From Dugong dugon (Eukaryota > Chordata > Mammalia > Sirenia > Dugongidae): a stretch of 64,000 bases of DNA. The stretch lies in assembly GCA_030035585.1 (NCBI GenBank), contig CM057472.1, positions 90,827,601 through 90,891,600 on the forward strand, written 5' to 3'. The translations under genes and the position numbers were made by a program. Under the pieces are notes generated by a model. That model had not been told where the DNA came from, ran no database searches, and worked only from the letters and a program-made list of their open reading frames with translations. Each line of letters begins with the position of its first letter. The first letter of the stretch is position 1. Positions 33,484 through 44,873 of this stretch are shown here, one piece after another.

Positions 33484-33655
33484 GGTTCAAACCAGAATGA
33501 ACCAGGGCTTCATCCACTAGCTAGAAGTTCTTCAGGAAAAAAGACCTGGCAATCTGCTACCATAAAGATTACAGCCTAGGAAACCCTATGGGGCAGTTCT
33601 ACTCTGTCCTATAGACCTCTCTGAGTCCAAATCGACAGGACAGCACACAACAACA
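33484..33655 (+). mobile_element. tRNA-derived SINE, head-truncated
   Basis: Starts near the B-box-like AGGTTCAAACC, then AAAGACCTGGCAATCTGCTA, AAAGATTACAGCCTAGGAAA, CCCTATGGGGCAGTTCTACT and ends ACACAACAACAA. The end resembles the RTE CACCTAACAACAAC terminus. Confidence 0.88.
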
Positions 33656-33662
33656 ATATTTG

Positions 33663-33873
33663 AGAGGAGCCCCTCATTAATGTGCTCTGCAAATGATTAA
33701 CGTGCTATCTGTAACCAAAAGGGTGGAGGTCTGAGTCTACCCAGAGGACTTAAGAAGAAAGGCCTGTGATCTACTTCTGAAAAATCAGCCATTGAAAATA
33801 CTATGGGGCACAATTCTACTCTGACACACATGAGGTTGCTTGCTATGAGTTGGAATCGACTCTATGGTAACTG
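33663..33873 (+). mobile_element. tRNA-derived SINE, diverged
   Basis: GGAGCCCCTCATTAATGTGC head, AAAAGGGTGGAGGTCTGAGT in the B-box region, CTATGGGGCACAATTCTACT and ATGAGTTGGAATCGACTCTA. Head-to-tail with the preceding SINE. Confidence 0.82.
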
Positions 33874-34013
33874 GTAAGATTTTAGAACCACTGAATGGAT
33901 ATTTATTAAGAGTAAAAAGTCAGAGAAAATGTTGGGTCAAAAGCTGGAAGTCTTAATTAAGAGAAAAAGTTTAGCCTAGGGCCTATGGTTTCCCAAGAAA
34001 TAATCTGACTTCT

Positions 34014-34852
34014 CAGCACAGCTTCACCAAAGCAAAGTCATAGAAGCTTCATAGATACATCCAAACTCCCTGAGGGACTGAATTACTGGTTTGAAGGCTG
34101 GGGACCATGGTTTTGGGGCACATTTAGCTTAACTGGCATAACATAGTTTATTAAGAAAATGTTCTACATTCTACTTTGGTGAGTAGCTTCTGGGGTCTTA
34201 AAAGCTTGTGAGCAGCCATCTAAGATGCTCCGCTGGTCCCACCCCATCTGGAGCAAGGGAAAATGAAGAAAACCAAAGAAATAAGGGAAAGTTTAGTCCA
34301 AAGGACTAATGGCCCACAAGTACCATAGCCTCTACCGGACTGAGTCCAGCACAGCTAGACGGTGCCCGGCTACCACCACCAACTGCTCTGACAGGGATCA
34401 CAATAGAGGGTCCCGGATAGATCTGGAGAAAAATGTAGAACAAAATTCTAACTCACAAAAAGAGGCCAGTCTTACTGGCCTGACAGAGACTGGAGAAAGC
34501 CCGAGAGTACGGCCCCTAGACACACTTTTAGCTCAGTATTGAAGTCACTCATGAAGTTCACCCTTCAGCGGAAGATTAGACAGGCTCATAAAACAAACAA
34601 TAATATGTGTTGCCCAACCATGTATATGAGACTAAAAGGGCACACCAGCCCAGGGGCAAGGACGAGAAGGCAGGAGGGGACAGGAAACCTGGATGAATGG
34701 AAATGGGGAACCCTAGTTCGAGAAGGGGAGAGTGTTGACACATCGTAGGGTTGGCAACCAATGTCACAAAACAATATGAGTACTAATTGTTTAATGTGAA
34801 ACTAATTTGCTCTGTAAACTTTCATCTAAAGTACAATTAAAAAAAAAAAAAA
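34014..34852 (+). mobile_element. L1 3' UTR with perfect 19-bp duplication
   Basis: A 5'-truncated L1 comprising only 3' UTR: TCTGGGGTCTTAAAAGCTTG, AGCCATCTAAGATGCTCCGC, GGTTGGCAACCAATGTCACA, TTTCATCTAAAGTACAATTA and an A-tail. AAGAAATAATCTGACTTCT occurs exactly at 33995-34013 and again at 34853-34871. The duplication begins with an A-rich hexamer, consistent with L1 endonuclease cleavage on the opposite T-rich strand. A perfect duplication and clean A-tail suggest a fairly recent insertion. Frames at 34309-34542 and 34539-34774 are not genes. Confidence 0.93.
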
Positions 34853-34871
34853 AAGAAATAATCTGACTTCT

Positions 34872-35653
34872 AATCCTAATTTTAGAGTGACAGAGAATGT
34901 CTGTAGGTACACCAAAATTGTTATTCTCCTTTATATGATCTCAGCTGACTGCTGAGTTATTGTTCCTCTAGGGTATAGAGTTTAAGAACCCACCTGCAGT
35001 ACACTTGACATAACCATGGAAAAAAAGAAAGCAATAATTTCTTGCATTCCAGAGAATGGAAGGCTTCCAAGTCTCATCACCCATGGTCTTGAGCTCTGTT
35101 CCTGGCATCTCTTCTTTCCTTAAAGTACGAATTATAGGGGAAAAAAAAAATCTTTTCACACTGTTTAGGCCATTGCTTACCTAATGGGACATATAATGTG
35201 ATGAAATTGCCACCTGGTGGTTGAGATATGGGACAGTTCTCAAGGGTATAATTATACAGGCTGTTATTTAATATTTTAACTGTACCTACTCTAAAGTCAT
35301 GCCTCTGGAGTTAATGTTATGATAAGTTGTAGATTGGAACTGAGATTTTTGACACATTTGAAATGGCAGAACAACAAATGACTAGAATTTGGGGGAAAAA
35401 CCTAGCCATTTGATTTAAAGAAAAATTAATCATAGATGCAGACATTCAGCATATAGAATAAAACGTGACTAAAGTATAAAAGACAAGGACAGTAAAATAA
35501 AAGCCTAGGGTTCAAACATTTGGCACATACATTCATTTGGAAAATGGAACAGAAAGGAAAGTGTTCTGTTCTCTGAAATATGAAAATAATATCATATGTA
35601 GAAATGAGGTGAGATTAATGCAAAGTTAAATATTTCCTTACAGGAAAATAAAA
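34872..35653. other. unique non-coding sequence
   Basis: Nothing recognised apart from an A-run at about 35140-35150. Confidence 0.4.
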
Positions 35654-35711
35654 GCAAAAAACCAAACTCATTGCCATGGAGTTGATTCCAACTCGTAGCG
35701 ACCCTATATAC
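35654..35711 (-). mobile_element. SINE 3' fragment
   Basis: GCAAAAAACCAAACTCATTG, then GAGTTGATTCCAACTCGTAG and CGACCCTATATAC are the last ~58 bp of the SINE in reverse. Confidence 0.8.
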
Positions 35712-35725
35712 AAGAATGCGTGTGT

Positions 35726-35753
35726 GACACACACACACACACACACACACACA
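35726..35753. repeat. (CA)n microsatellite
   Basis: Uninterrupted CA array of about 13 units, preceded by TGTGTG and followed by ATATG. It lies where the preceding SINE sequence breaks off. Confidence 0.95.
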
Positions 35754-35778
35754 TATGTATTTATATATATAACTCGGC

Positions 35779-35940
35779 CAAAAACCAAACCTGTTGCCCT
35801 CAAGTCAATTCTGACTCATAGCAACCCCACAGGACAGAGTAGAACTGCCCCATAGTGTTTTCAAGGAGCAGCTGGTGGACTCGAACTGCCAACCTTTTGG
35901 TTACCAGCCGAGCTCTTAACCGTTGCGCCACCAGGGCTCC
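35779..35940 (-). mobile_element. tRNA-derived SINE (AfroSINE type)
   Basis: AAAAACCAAACCTGTTGCCC, CTGACTCATAGCAACCCCAC, AGAACTGCCCCATAGTGTTT, then directly GGAGCAGCTGGTGGACTCGA and GCGCCACCAGGGCTCC. The AAGATTACAGCC segment is deleted, the same short form as at 28058-28217. Confidence 0.92.
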
Positions 35941-36383
35941 ATATATATATATATAAATTACTAGAAATTTTTTTAGGGTGACTTGGGAATTTTAAAAGCA
36001 GTCTCTCCTGGAGCAGTGATGAAGTGCTAGTGTTAGCATAAAATAGGCTTTGTTGCAAGAAACAAGTTAACTTTTAAATATCAATGACATAACAACAAAA
36101 CAATAACAACAACAAAGATTTTTTTCTTTTTCATTTTATGGGTTGGTTGGGAGTGCTTTAATACACAGTTACTCAAAGACACAGATTGATGAGATGCTCT
36201 GACAAGTTGTGGTTTCACCATTTGAATGTGAACTTCAGTGTTGCCCGAGCAAAGTCAGAGAATATACACTGGCTCTTAGATGCTCTGGCTTGAAAGTGAT
36301 CCACATCACTTCCACTTTTGGTCTGTTAACTTGACCTCATCACATGGCCATACTTAACTGTGAGAAACCTTGGAAATATGGGG
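35941..36383. other. AT microsatellite then unique sequence
   Basis: An (AT)n run occupies 35941-35955. An ACAACA-rich stretch lies at 36091-36117. The rest is unrecognised. Confidence 0.5.
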
Positions 36384-36510
36384 TTGTTGTTGTTAGGTAC
36401 CACTGAGTCTATTCTGACTAATAGCGACCTTACGTACAACAGAATGAAACACTGCCTGATCCTGTGCCATCCTCACAATTGTTATGGAGTCCATTGTTGC
36501 ATCCGCTATG

Positions 36511-36873
36511 TCAATCTATCTCACTGAGAATCTTCCTCTTTTTAGCTGACTCTCTGTTTACCGAGCATGTTGTTCTTCTCCAGGGACTGGTCCCTCCTGA
36601 TAAGATGTGCAAAGTATGTGATGCAAAATTTTGCATCCTCCCTTCTAAAGCACATTCAGGTTGTACTTCTCCCAAGACAGATTTGTTCATTCTTCCGGTA
36701 GTCCATAGTATATTCAATACTCTTTGCCAACACCATAATTCAAAGGCATCATTTCTTTTTCTGCCTTCCCGATTCATTGTCCAGCTTTCCCATGCATATG
36801 AGATGATTGAAAACACCATGGCTTGGGTCAGGGGCACCATAGCCCTCAAAGTGACATCTTTGTTTATTACCAC
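36511..36873 (-). pseudogene. RTE RT C-terminal fragment of copy D
   Basis: A 120-codon frame starting near VTLRAMVPLTQAMVFSIISY and running through ESWTMNREG, FELWCWQRVLNILWTTG, KSVLGEVQPECALEGRMQN. These blocks follow the RT thumb in RTE. A frameshift after SGGTSPWRR sends the end out of frame. The 147-codon plus-strand frame 36464-36907 is its antisense shadow. Confidence 0.8.
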
Positions 36874-37320
36874 TTTTAAAAAGATCTTTTACAGATTTAC
36901 CCAATGAAATACACTGTTTCATTTCTTGACTGATGCTTCTATGATCATTGATTGGATGCAAGTAAAATGAAATCCTTGACAACTTCCATCTTTTCTCCGT
37001 TTATCATGATGTTGCTTATTGGTTGAGTCGTGAGGATTTTTGTTGTCTTTATGTTGAGGTGTGACCCATACTGAAGACGGTGGTCTGCTCTTCATCAGTA
37101 AGTGCTTCAAGTCCTCTTCACTGCCAGCAGGCAAGGTTATGTTATCTGCGTATCACAGGTTTTTAATGAGTATCCCTCCAATTCTGATGCTGTGTTCTTC
37201 ATATAATCTAGCTTCTTGGATTATTTGCTCAGCATATAGATTGAGTAAGCATGGTGAAAGGATACAACCCTGATGTACACCTTTCCTGAATTTAAACCAC
37301 ACAGAATCCCCTTGTTCTAT

Positions 37321-37697
37321 TCAAACGACTGCCTCTTGGTCTAAGTATAGGTTCCCCATGAGCACAATTAAGTGTGCTGGACTTCTTATTCTTCCAAATG
37401 TTATCCATAATTTGTTATGATCCACACAGTTGAATGCCTTCACATAGTCAATAAAACACAGGTAAACATCTTTCTGATATTCTCTGCTTTCAGCCAATAT
37501 CATCTGACGTCAGCAATGCTATCCCTCGTTGCATGACCTCTTCTGGATCTGCCTTGAATTTCTGGCAGTTCCCTGGCGATGTACTGCTGCAACTGTTTTT
37601 GAATTATCTTCTGCAAAATTTTACTTGTGTGTGATAGTAATAATATTGTTAGATAATTTCTGTATTCTGTTGGATCACCTTTCTTTGGAATGGGCAC
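37321..37697 (-). pseudogene. RTE RT fingers/palm fragments of copy D
   Basis: Two adjacent frames. The upstream one (37500-37697) carries MPIPKKGDPTEYRNY and KILQKIIQKQLQQYI, RT motifs 1-2. The downstream one (37321-37503) carries LAESREYQKDVYLCFIDYVK and AFNCVDHNKLW, RT motif 3/A; the D-C-V of the F-D-C-V-D motif reads N-C-V, so the first catalytic aspartate region is altered. A single frame change separates them. Confidence 0.78.
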
Positions 37698-39580
37698 AAA
37701 TATGGATCCCTTTCAGTCAGTTGGCCAAGTAGCTGCCTTTCAAATTTCTTGGCATAGACAAGTGAGCATCTCCAGTGCTGCATCTATTTGTTGAAACATT
37801 TCAATTGGTATTCCATCAATTCCTGGAGTCTTGTTTTGTGCCAGTGCCTTCAGTGCAGCTTGAACCTCTTCCTTCAGTACCATGGGTTCTTGATCATATG
37901 CTACCTCTTAAAATCACTGAATGTCAACCAGTTCTTTTTGGTGCAGTGATTCTGTGTATTCCTTCTATCTTTTTTGGTGCTTCCTGCATCGTTCAATAGT
38001 TTGCCCATAGAATCCTTCAATATTGTGAATCAAGGGTTGATTTTTTTCTTCAGTTCTTTCAGCCTGAGAAGTGTTGAGTGCTTTCTTCCCTTTTGGTTTT
38101 CTAACTCCTAGTCTTTACACATTTCATTATTTCATTTTGTTTTCTCAAGCTACCCTTTGAGATCTGTTCAGCTCTTTTTCTTCATCATTTATTTCATTTG
38201 CTTTAGCTATTCTATGTTCAAAGCAAGTTTCAGAGTCTCTTCTGGCATCTATGGTCATCTTTTCTTTCCTTCCTGCCTTTTTAATAACCTTTTGCTTTCT
38301 TTATGTATGATGTCTTTGATGTCATTCCACAACTCATCTGGTCTTCAGTCATTTGTGTTTAATGCTTCAAATCTATTTTGAGATGGTCTCTAAATTCAGG
38401 TGGGATATACTCAAGGTCATACTTTGGCTCTGATGGACTTGTTTTAAATTTCTTCAGCTCCAACTTGAACTTGCTTATGAGAAATTGATAATCTCTCCTA
38501 AAGTTGGCCCCTGGCCTTGTTCTGACTGATGACACTGAGCTTCTCCATCGTCTCTTTCCACAGATGTAGTCGATTTGATTCCTGTGTTTTCCGTCTTATG
38601 AGGTCCATGTGTGTAGTTGTCCTTATGTGGTCAAAAAAAGTATTTCTAATGAATATGTTGTTGGTCTTGCAAAATTCTATCAGACGATCTCTGGACATCT
38701 TTTCTATCACCAAGGCCATATTTTCCAACTACCAATCCTTCTTCTTTGTTTCCAACTTTTGCATTTCAATCACCAGTAATTATCAATTCATCTTGATTGC
38801 ATGTGTGATTAATTTCAGACTGCAGAAGTTGGTAAAAATTTTGAATTTCCTCATCTTTGGCCTCAGTGGTTGGTGTATAAATTTGAATAATAGTTGTAGT
38901 AACTGACCTTTCTTGTAGGCATATGGATATTATCCTGTTACTGACTGCATTGTACTTCAGGAGAGATCATCAGATGTTCTTTTTGACAATGAATCTGATG
39001 CTCCTCCTCTTCAATATGTCATTCCTGGCATCACAGACCATATGATCATCTGATTAAAAATGGTCAATACAAGCCTATTTCAGCTCACCAATGCCTAGGA
39101 TATCGATCTTCAAGCATTCCATTTCATTTCTGGCAACTTTCAGTTTTCCTAGATTTGTACTTAGTACATTCTACTTTCTGATTATTAATGGATGTTTGCA
39201 GCTGCTTCTTCTCATTTTTAGTTGTGCCACATCAACAAATGAAGGTCCTGAAAGCTTTACTCCATCCATGTCACGAAGGTCACCTCTACTTTGAGGAGGC
39301 AGCTCTTCCTCAGTTGTATTCTGAGTGCCTTCCAACCTGAGGGGCTTATCTTCCAGCACTAAATCAGACAATGTTGCACTGCTATTCATAACTTTTCACT
39401 GGTCAAATGTTTTAGAAGTAGATCACTTGGCCCTTCTTACTAGTCTTAGTCTGGAAACGCCACTAAAACCTGTCCACCATAGGGTGACCCTGAAATACAG
39501 GTGGCATAGCTTCCAGCATCACAGCAATATGCAAGCCACCACAGTACAAGAAACTTCCGAGGAGTTGTGAAAATATGGGG

Positions 39581-40334
39581 TAGCAACTGAAATTTTGTGA
39601 GTAGCAAATATCTTGGTCTAATTAATGTAGTTATGTAAGTAGACCTTAGGACAAACTAAAGATAATCAGAGAATAAGAATACGAAAGACAAATATTTCAA
39701 TGGGAACATCACCCATGAATTTTATGATCTGCTTGCAGGCCACATAGTAGTTCGATTATACATTCTGATAGCCTTCTGGGACTCCAGGTCAAAAGCCTCA
39801 ATTCTCATAGTAGAATGTGCACGTTATCATTGAGTCCTCTGTTAACGAGAGCATATGAATATTCTTTCCACAGCTGTTATCCAGCTTTTACCAAAACACT
39901 GAGATAAAAATGATGTTAAAGGGCTCATAAGGGAATTTATTTCCAATTATTTATCCGTGACTAAATAAATTTTTGGAATAAAATTAGATTAACAGAAAAT
40001 GCTATTCCTAGATCTTCTTATCCTAGCCTTTTAAAGAAATATCTTTGGTGAGTTAAAATTTAATATAACACCATCTACATTTATCAAGAATCAGTAGAAT
40101 ACCCTGCATAGCACTACTCTAAATGCTTGAATGCCCTCTGCACAAAGACCCATGGATACCATCCTCTTAGGGATTATAGTGGAACAGAGTGGAGCAGATG
40201 TAGGCATTGGAACTGGTTAGCTTTAGATATGAACCCTGAATCTGGCACTTCTTGCCATAATGACCCTCATTCAATCACTTCACTCCTTTCCTTTTCGTTA
40301 CCCCACTATAGAGGTTTAAATTGAATTCTAGTAG
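39581..40334. other. unique non-coding sequence
   Basis: No repeat recognised. A 65-codon frame at 40127-40324 has no domain; 40210-40330 may hold a very weak MIR trace. Confidence 0.4.
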
Positions 40335-40590
40335 AGCCTACTGGTTAACAGTACTCTGAGTTCATGCTGAGCTGTAATACCAGTTCAGCCACTTTCTAGC
40401 TATGTGGTCTTGGGAAAATCACTTGACACTTCTGTGCTTCAATTTACTCACCTGTAAAATGGGGGAAATAATAGTATCTATATCAAAAGCTGTTGTGAAG
40501 ATTAAATTGGTTAATACATGTAAAGCCTTTAAAACAGTACCTGACACAGAATAAGTACTATATTAGTGCTGGCTATTGTTATGATTAAAT
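40335..40590 (+). mobile_element. MIR SINE, nearly full length
   Basis: TACCAGTTCAGCCACTTTCT, AGCTATGTGGTCTTGGGAAA, CTCACCTGTAAAATGGGGGA, AATAATAGTATCTATATCAA, TTGTGAAGATTAAATTGG and CAGTACCTGACACAGAATAA cover the whole MIR core and 3' region. Confidence 0.88.
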
Positions 40591-40959
40591 TAGATAATGT
40601 TTATACAGAACCTTCCATATAGTAAGTGCCTTGTAATTTAGAAACACAAAAAGTTAGTAATTAATGAAGGTATCTGCTCCTTTATTATCAAATAATAACA
40701 ATGTAAACCTTTGTACTTTTTCCCCCTTTGCTTTGGCTACTAGGAAACTTGGAGCTAGATTTATTGCTCAGTGATACTATCTGCACATCCCTACATTGTT
40801 AGGTTTATCTGCATATGATATAAAATGCTGCAATTCTCTTTTGAGAGTAGGCAGGATACACACACACACACACATCTATTTTAGGTAGTAAAAATGTAGA
40901 AAGATTGAAATTTTTTTTTCTTATAAGACGATTTTTTTTTCTTTTTTGTAAAGGCAAGT
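40591..40959. other. unique, with (CA)n and T-runs
   Basis: A (CA)n array is at 40858-40875 and T-runs are at 40911-40945. No gene seen. Confidence 0.6.
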
Positions 40960-41271
40960 GTTGTTGTTGTTAGGTGCTGTCAAGTTGGTTCTGACTCATA
41001 GCGACACTATGTACAACACAATCAAACACTGCCCGGTCCTGCATCATCCTCGCAATCACTTGCTATGTTTGAGCCCATTGTTGCAGCCACTGTATGAACA
41101 CATCTCATTGAGGGTATTTCTCTTTTTTGCTGACCGTCTACTTTACCAAGCATGATGTCCTTCTCCAGGGACTTGTCCCTCCTAATAACATGTCCAAAGT
41201 ACTTGAGATGAAGTTTCACCATCCTTGCTTCCAGGGAGCATTCTGGCTATACTTCTTCCAAGACAGATTTC
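40960..41271 (-). mobile_element. RTE LINE 3' fragment
   Basis: From GTTGTTGTTGTTAGGTGCTG to CTTCTTCCAAGACAGATTT. Contains the CTTCTCCAGGGACTTGTCCC block of the C-terminal RT region. I could not find a clear target duplication. Confidence 0.9.
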
Positions 41272-42111
41272 TTTGTTCTCTATCCAACTCTATAACCTGT
41301 GTGGGAGTTGAACATTCTTCCAGGAGTTAGCAGCCAACTGAAATACTACTTAAAATAATACCTATGACTTAAATAACTAAAGATCTTCCTAAATTCTCTA
41401 CAGATGATTATTAATGTTCAATGACTCCATTTACCCCTACTGAAACCATGTCCCTCCTACCATGCCCTGTATCAGTCAGTGATTAGCAAGTAGCTTGTGC
41501 ACTCTAAGCTCTGCTCTCCCAGAGAAATACTTGTGAATAAATACCCAGCCCATGATGTACAGAATGGAGAAGTGGAACTTGAGGAGTTTATTTCCGACCT
41601 CTCCTGGTTTCGTTTGGACTTGCTTGCTTCTTCTTCTTCTTCTTCTTGAGGAGGCACAGTTCCAGGAAGATACAAGACTGTTGGAAAGAGTTCAGTGAAA
41701 TGAAAGAAAATACGATCTGTGGCAGGTTAGAGGTATTGAGTTCTTAGGAACTGTCTGAAGCCACGTATATAATACACTTGAGTAAATGACAAGACAATGG
41801 TGAAGGATAATTGCTCAAAGTTTGTGGTGGGTGTAAACACCGAGAAAGTAGAAGAAATGGAAAAGAGGATTTCAGATAGCATGGCTGCGAGCAGTTGAAA
41901 GAAAGAAAGCTCTCTCTACAGAACTCCAAGTACTTATGGTTTATACCATCTTTTCTGGAAATAGTCGTTTTTATTACTCAGGACCTTTCCTATATGGTTT
42001 TGTATTACTGCCCAACCTTTTACCTGTATATGTCTTATCTCCACAGTATAATCATAAGTTACTGGATGGCAGGGACCACATCTATCTTTCTTTGTCTCCC
42101 TGTCAGTGAAC
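41272..42111. other. unique, with (TTC)n; possible L2 trace
   Basis: A TTC array lies at about 41628-41649 and gives a poly-Glu run in the minus-strand frame 41472-41675. The segment 41980-42095 resembles a decayed L2 3' region (CTGGATGGCAGGGACCACAT). Confidence 0.4.
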
Positions 42112-42300
42112 AAATCACATGGTTCTAATTCTAGCTCTACTAGTCACTAATGACACAAACTAGGACAAGTTACTTGCCTTTTCTAGGCCATAATTTCTTC
42201 TGCTAAATGGGGTAATGATATCCACACCACAGAGTTTTAGGGAAGTTTAATGACATGTAAAATGCTTGAACACATTAAGCAAGATGTAATGCCAGTTTTG
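42112..42300 (+). mobile_element. MIR SINE
   Basis: CACATGGTTCTAATTCTAGC, GGACAAGTTACTTGCCTTTT, GCTAAATGGGGTAATGATAT and ATGACATGTAAAATGCTTGA follow MIR order. Confidence 0.75.
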
Positions 42301-42384
42301 TTATCTTTCCCTCTCATAGTGGTTCACTCAGTTCCTGGCCTATAGTAAGTATAATATTGCACTGTTACAGTGCAGGTTAGCACA

Positions 42385-42600
42385 ATATTTTTTATGCAAA
42401 TATATAGTATACATATATACTCTACATATATAGATATACTATAGTGGTATAAATAAAGTAAAATATATATAGTTATTCACTTATAAGCTTTTACAACTTG
42501 CCAAAACTTTTGAAATCTTGTTTTGAAATTTATGTATGTATGTGTTATGTACATATTATATGTGCGTGTATGTATTTAATATATAGTTGGAGCATAAAAT
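42385..42600. repeat. AT-rich low-complexity region
   Basis: Dense TATATA and TGTATG motifs, for example ATATAGTATACATATATACT. Probably a decayed microsatellite cluster. Confidence 0.7.
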
Positions 42601-44069
42601 GATGGAATTTACCTGAACATTGCCCACCTTGGAGAGGTCCTGAGTAAATTCACCAGGTCTATGCACCAACCTCATGCTCCAGGATTTCTCTATATGTAAA
42701 TAAGCTCATTTGGCTGTGACCCACAGATCCCTGGTGTCAGAAAAGCACAGTCCCTTGGATTGTCCAAAGATGGTCTAGGTCAAGTTGAACAAACAGACTA
42801 TGCTCTCTTTAATTGGGAAGGCTACAAAGAGCTTGGGTGTTGTGACCTAATATAGGTTTTCCATTTCTAATCATCGTTCTATGAAATCTTTCCTGATTAC
42901 AGAATCTGAATTCAGAGAGAACACTCAACTATCAGTAATCCCTTTTAAGCTCTCTACAGACCTGGGCACCACTTTTCTCTTTAAGTACTGTCTGTTCTGT
43001 GAGGGGAATAAAGCAGCAAAGAGAAAGAGGGTAGGTAGCTGGTTAGCATGTGGTGTGGAGAAGTAGATCAGTCAGGCTTGTGCCAGCGTCTTAATCAGAG
43101 GCCTGGGGTTTGCTGCGGTGGTTGAGTGCTACCTCCTTGCCAATGGCATCTTCTGTTTAGAGATGTTATTGACTGATCCTCTCCCCTTCTCTTCTGGGAG
43201 AATTTCTGACTGCAAGGCGATGTCAGAAGGGCAAAGGGAAGGGTGATTTGCTAACAGTGAGTGGGATTTGGAGCAAAAATCTAATTTCCCAAGCAGCAGA
43301 TGCAGTGCCACTCAATGGTGATGACTGGGGATATATGAGACAGAAATGATGAGCCAAGGATGCCAGCAGAAGGGTTAAGGAGTGTGATTCAGTGAGTAGA
43401 TCAGAAGTGGATTCAGTTTAGAGAAGATGGCACTGGTCTGTAGGGGGCCATGCTGAGTGCATTAACAGTGCACGGAAAAAACAGGAGATAGTTGCAGGTT
43501 AAAATGATTTTTCTGGAGAAAGGTAAAATCTGGAAATCAGGCAGGGACCTAAAGTGTAATGGATCTATTTGCAGCCTCGCCATAACAATCAATATTTTTA
43601 TGTAGACACTGGTGAGCAGATAAGAACATCAGTAGCGACTGAGACCCATCACAGAAGAAATTTAAACTATTGTGAGCGCAGAGTTGGGGGTGGAAAATAG
43701 AGAACTTAATTATTCTTGATTCAGAGTTTGCTATGAGGATGAATAATTGAATACAATCAAGAATGTTTTTTCTTCAAGCTAGAGACGTATGTTGGCGGAA
43801 AGACACAGTGGGAGACTCAGATCAATTTGGATTACAAATGAGAAGGTAACATAATTTTGTATATTGAATGCTGATGAAAATCAGGAATAATTCTTCACTG
43901 CTTGACTGTTGTTAAGCAATTCAGAGGCGGATATACAAAATGAAGCAAACTTAAACTCCAGATGCTATAAGGTAGCAAGCTGTAATAAAAATAAAAACGA
44001 TATTCAAGTTTCAGGTTCAAATTTTAGCTCAATCATATATCAACTGTGTTACTTTGGTTGAGTTCCTTA
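42601..44069. other. mostly unique sequence
   Basis: No gene seen. The part 42870-43000 (ATGAAATCTTTCCTGATTAC and onward) may be a small L2 remnant. Frames at 42881-43066 and 43129-43311 are short and domain-free. Confidence 0.4.
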
Positions 44070-44515
44070 TTTTTTTATGAAATTTTTTTCCATGTAATAT
44101 TGGGGTAATTTATGCATTATTCTTCCTCTCTGACTCCCCCCAAATCCATGTCCATTCCCCAGCATTCTCTGCCCTGTTCTGTGCTGGAGAGACTGACCCC
44201 CGTGATTGCATTTCCTGCTTCCTATGCTGGCTGACCTCAGGTTGGGATCAGCCAATGGGAAGTACCAGCAGGGAGAGAGAGAAGTCCAGGTGTTTCTTCC
44301 CTACTCCCTACTGGCTTTGGTACCACATCTCTGGTAGCAGCTTTTTCCCTTCCTGACTAGAGCTGTTACCGGATAGACCCTTCTCTATGGTTCTTATTTT
44401 CAATAACACTGTTTTCTCTCCTTGTCCATCAGCTCTGGGGACAGTGGGTAAAGGCTTTCCATTGTTGCTCATTTCTGAGTACCTCCCATCCATTGTTTGT
44501 TCCCTTAACTCTGTC
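44070..44515 (+). repeat. unclassified old repeat, copy 1
   Basis: Contains CTTCCTATGCTGGCTGACCT, AGCCAATGGGAAGTACCAGC, TGTTACCGGATAGACCCTTC and a CCATTGTTTGTTCCCTTAAC end. It is similar in order to 54500-54980 (GGCCAATGGGGAGCACTAGG there). It looks like an ancient mammalian interspersed repeat that I cannot name. Confidence 0.5.
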
Positions 44516-44516
44516 T

Positions 44517-44682
44517 AAGGAGCCCTGGTGTCCCAGTGGTTAAGTGCTCAGCTGCTAATCCTAAGGTTGGTGGTTCAAACCTACCATCTGCTCCATGGGA
44601 GAAAAGACCTAGTGATCTGCTCAAGTAAAGATTGAGGCAGTTCTAGTCTGTCCTATAGGGTTGCTATGAGTCAAAAGCACTG
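44517..44682 (+). mobile_element. tRNA-derived SINE, first of a pair
   Basis: AAGGAGCCCTGGTGTCCCAG head, AGTGGTTAAGTGCTCAGCTG (A-box-like), GGTTGGTGGTTCAAACC (B-box-like), GACCTAGTGATCTGCTCAAG, GGCAGTTCTAGTCTGTCCTA and GGGTTGCTATGAGTCAAAA. Cut short at the point where the next SINE begins. Confidence 0.9.
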
Positions 44683-44873
44683 TGCAGGGGTTAAGCACTC
44701 GGCTGCTAAGTGAAAGGTTAACAATCCAAACCCATCCAGTTGCTCCTTAGGAAAAAGGCCTGGTGATCTGCTCCTGTAAATATTACAGCCTAGAAAACTC
44801 TATGGGGACGGTTCTACTCTGTCACATGGGGTTGTTATGAGTTGAAAATTGACTTGATGGCACATAGCAATTC
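44683..44873 (+). mobile_element. tRNA-derived SINE, second of a pair
   Basis: Starts GTGCAGGGGTTAAGCACTCG without the GGAGCCCTGG head, then GTGAAAGGTTAACAATCCAA, GGCCTGGTGATCTGCTCCTG, ATTACAGCCTAGAAAACTCT and ATTGACTTGATGGCACATAG. It abuts the first copy head to tail. Confidence 0.9.

Larger units (their letters stand above)
36384..39568 (-). mobile_element. near-complete RTE LINE (3.2 kb)
   Basis: Copy D is the most complete RTE here. The 3' end (GTTGTTGTTAGGTACCACTG) is at the left and the 5' end (CACCACAGTACAAGAAACTT) at the right. GGAAATATGGGG at 36372-36383 and GAAAATATGGGG at 39569-39580 form a 12-bp target duplication with one change. RT pieces appear in minus-strand frames 37500-37697 (PIPKKGDPTEYRN, RELPEIQGRSRRG), 37321-37503 (DVYLCFIDYVKAFNCVDHNK) and 36511-36873 (C-terminal domain). 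The YADD box reads Y-A-D-N and is preceded by a stop. No active protein is possible. Confidence 0.94.

Noticed and set aside
34309-34774. Several overlapping frames on both strands
   Set aside because: They lie wholly within the L1 3' UTR, which is non-coding.
36464-36907. 147-codon plus-strand frame
   Set aside because: Exactly antisense to the RT C-terminal region of RTE copy D. The same shadow recurs at 22998-23234, 12381-12590 and 53389-53691, as expected for copies of one repeat.
44571-44590. tRNA-like B box suggesting a tRNA gene
   Set aside because: The A- and B-box-like motifs belong to the tRNA-derived head of a SINE; the cloverleaf and acceptor stem are absent. The same holds for the other SINEs.
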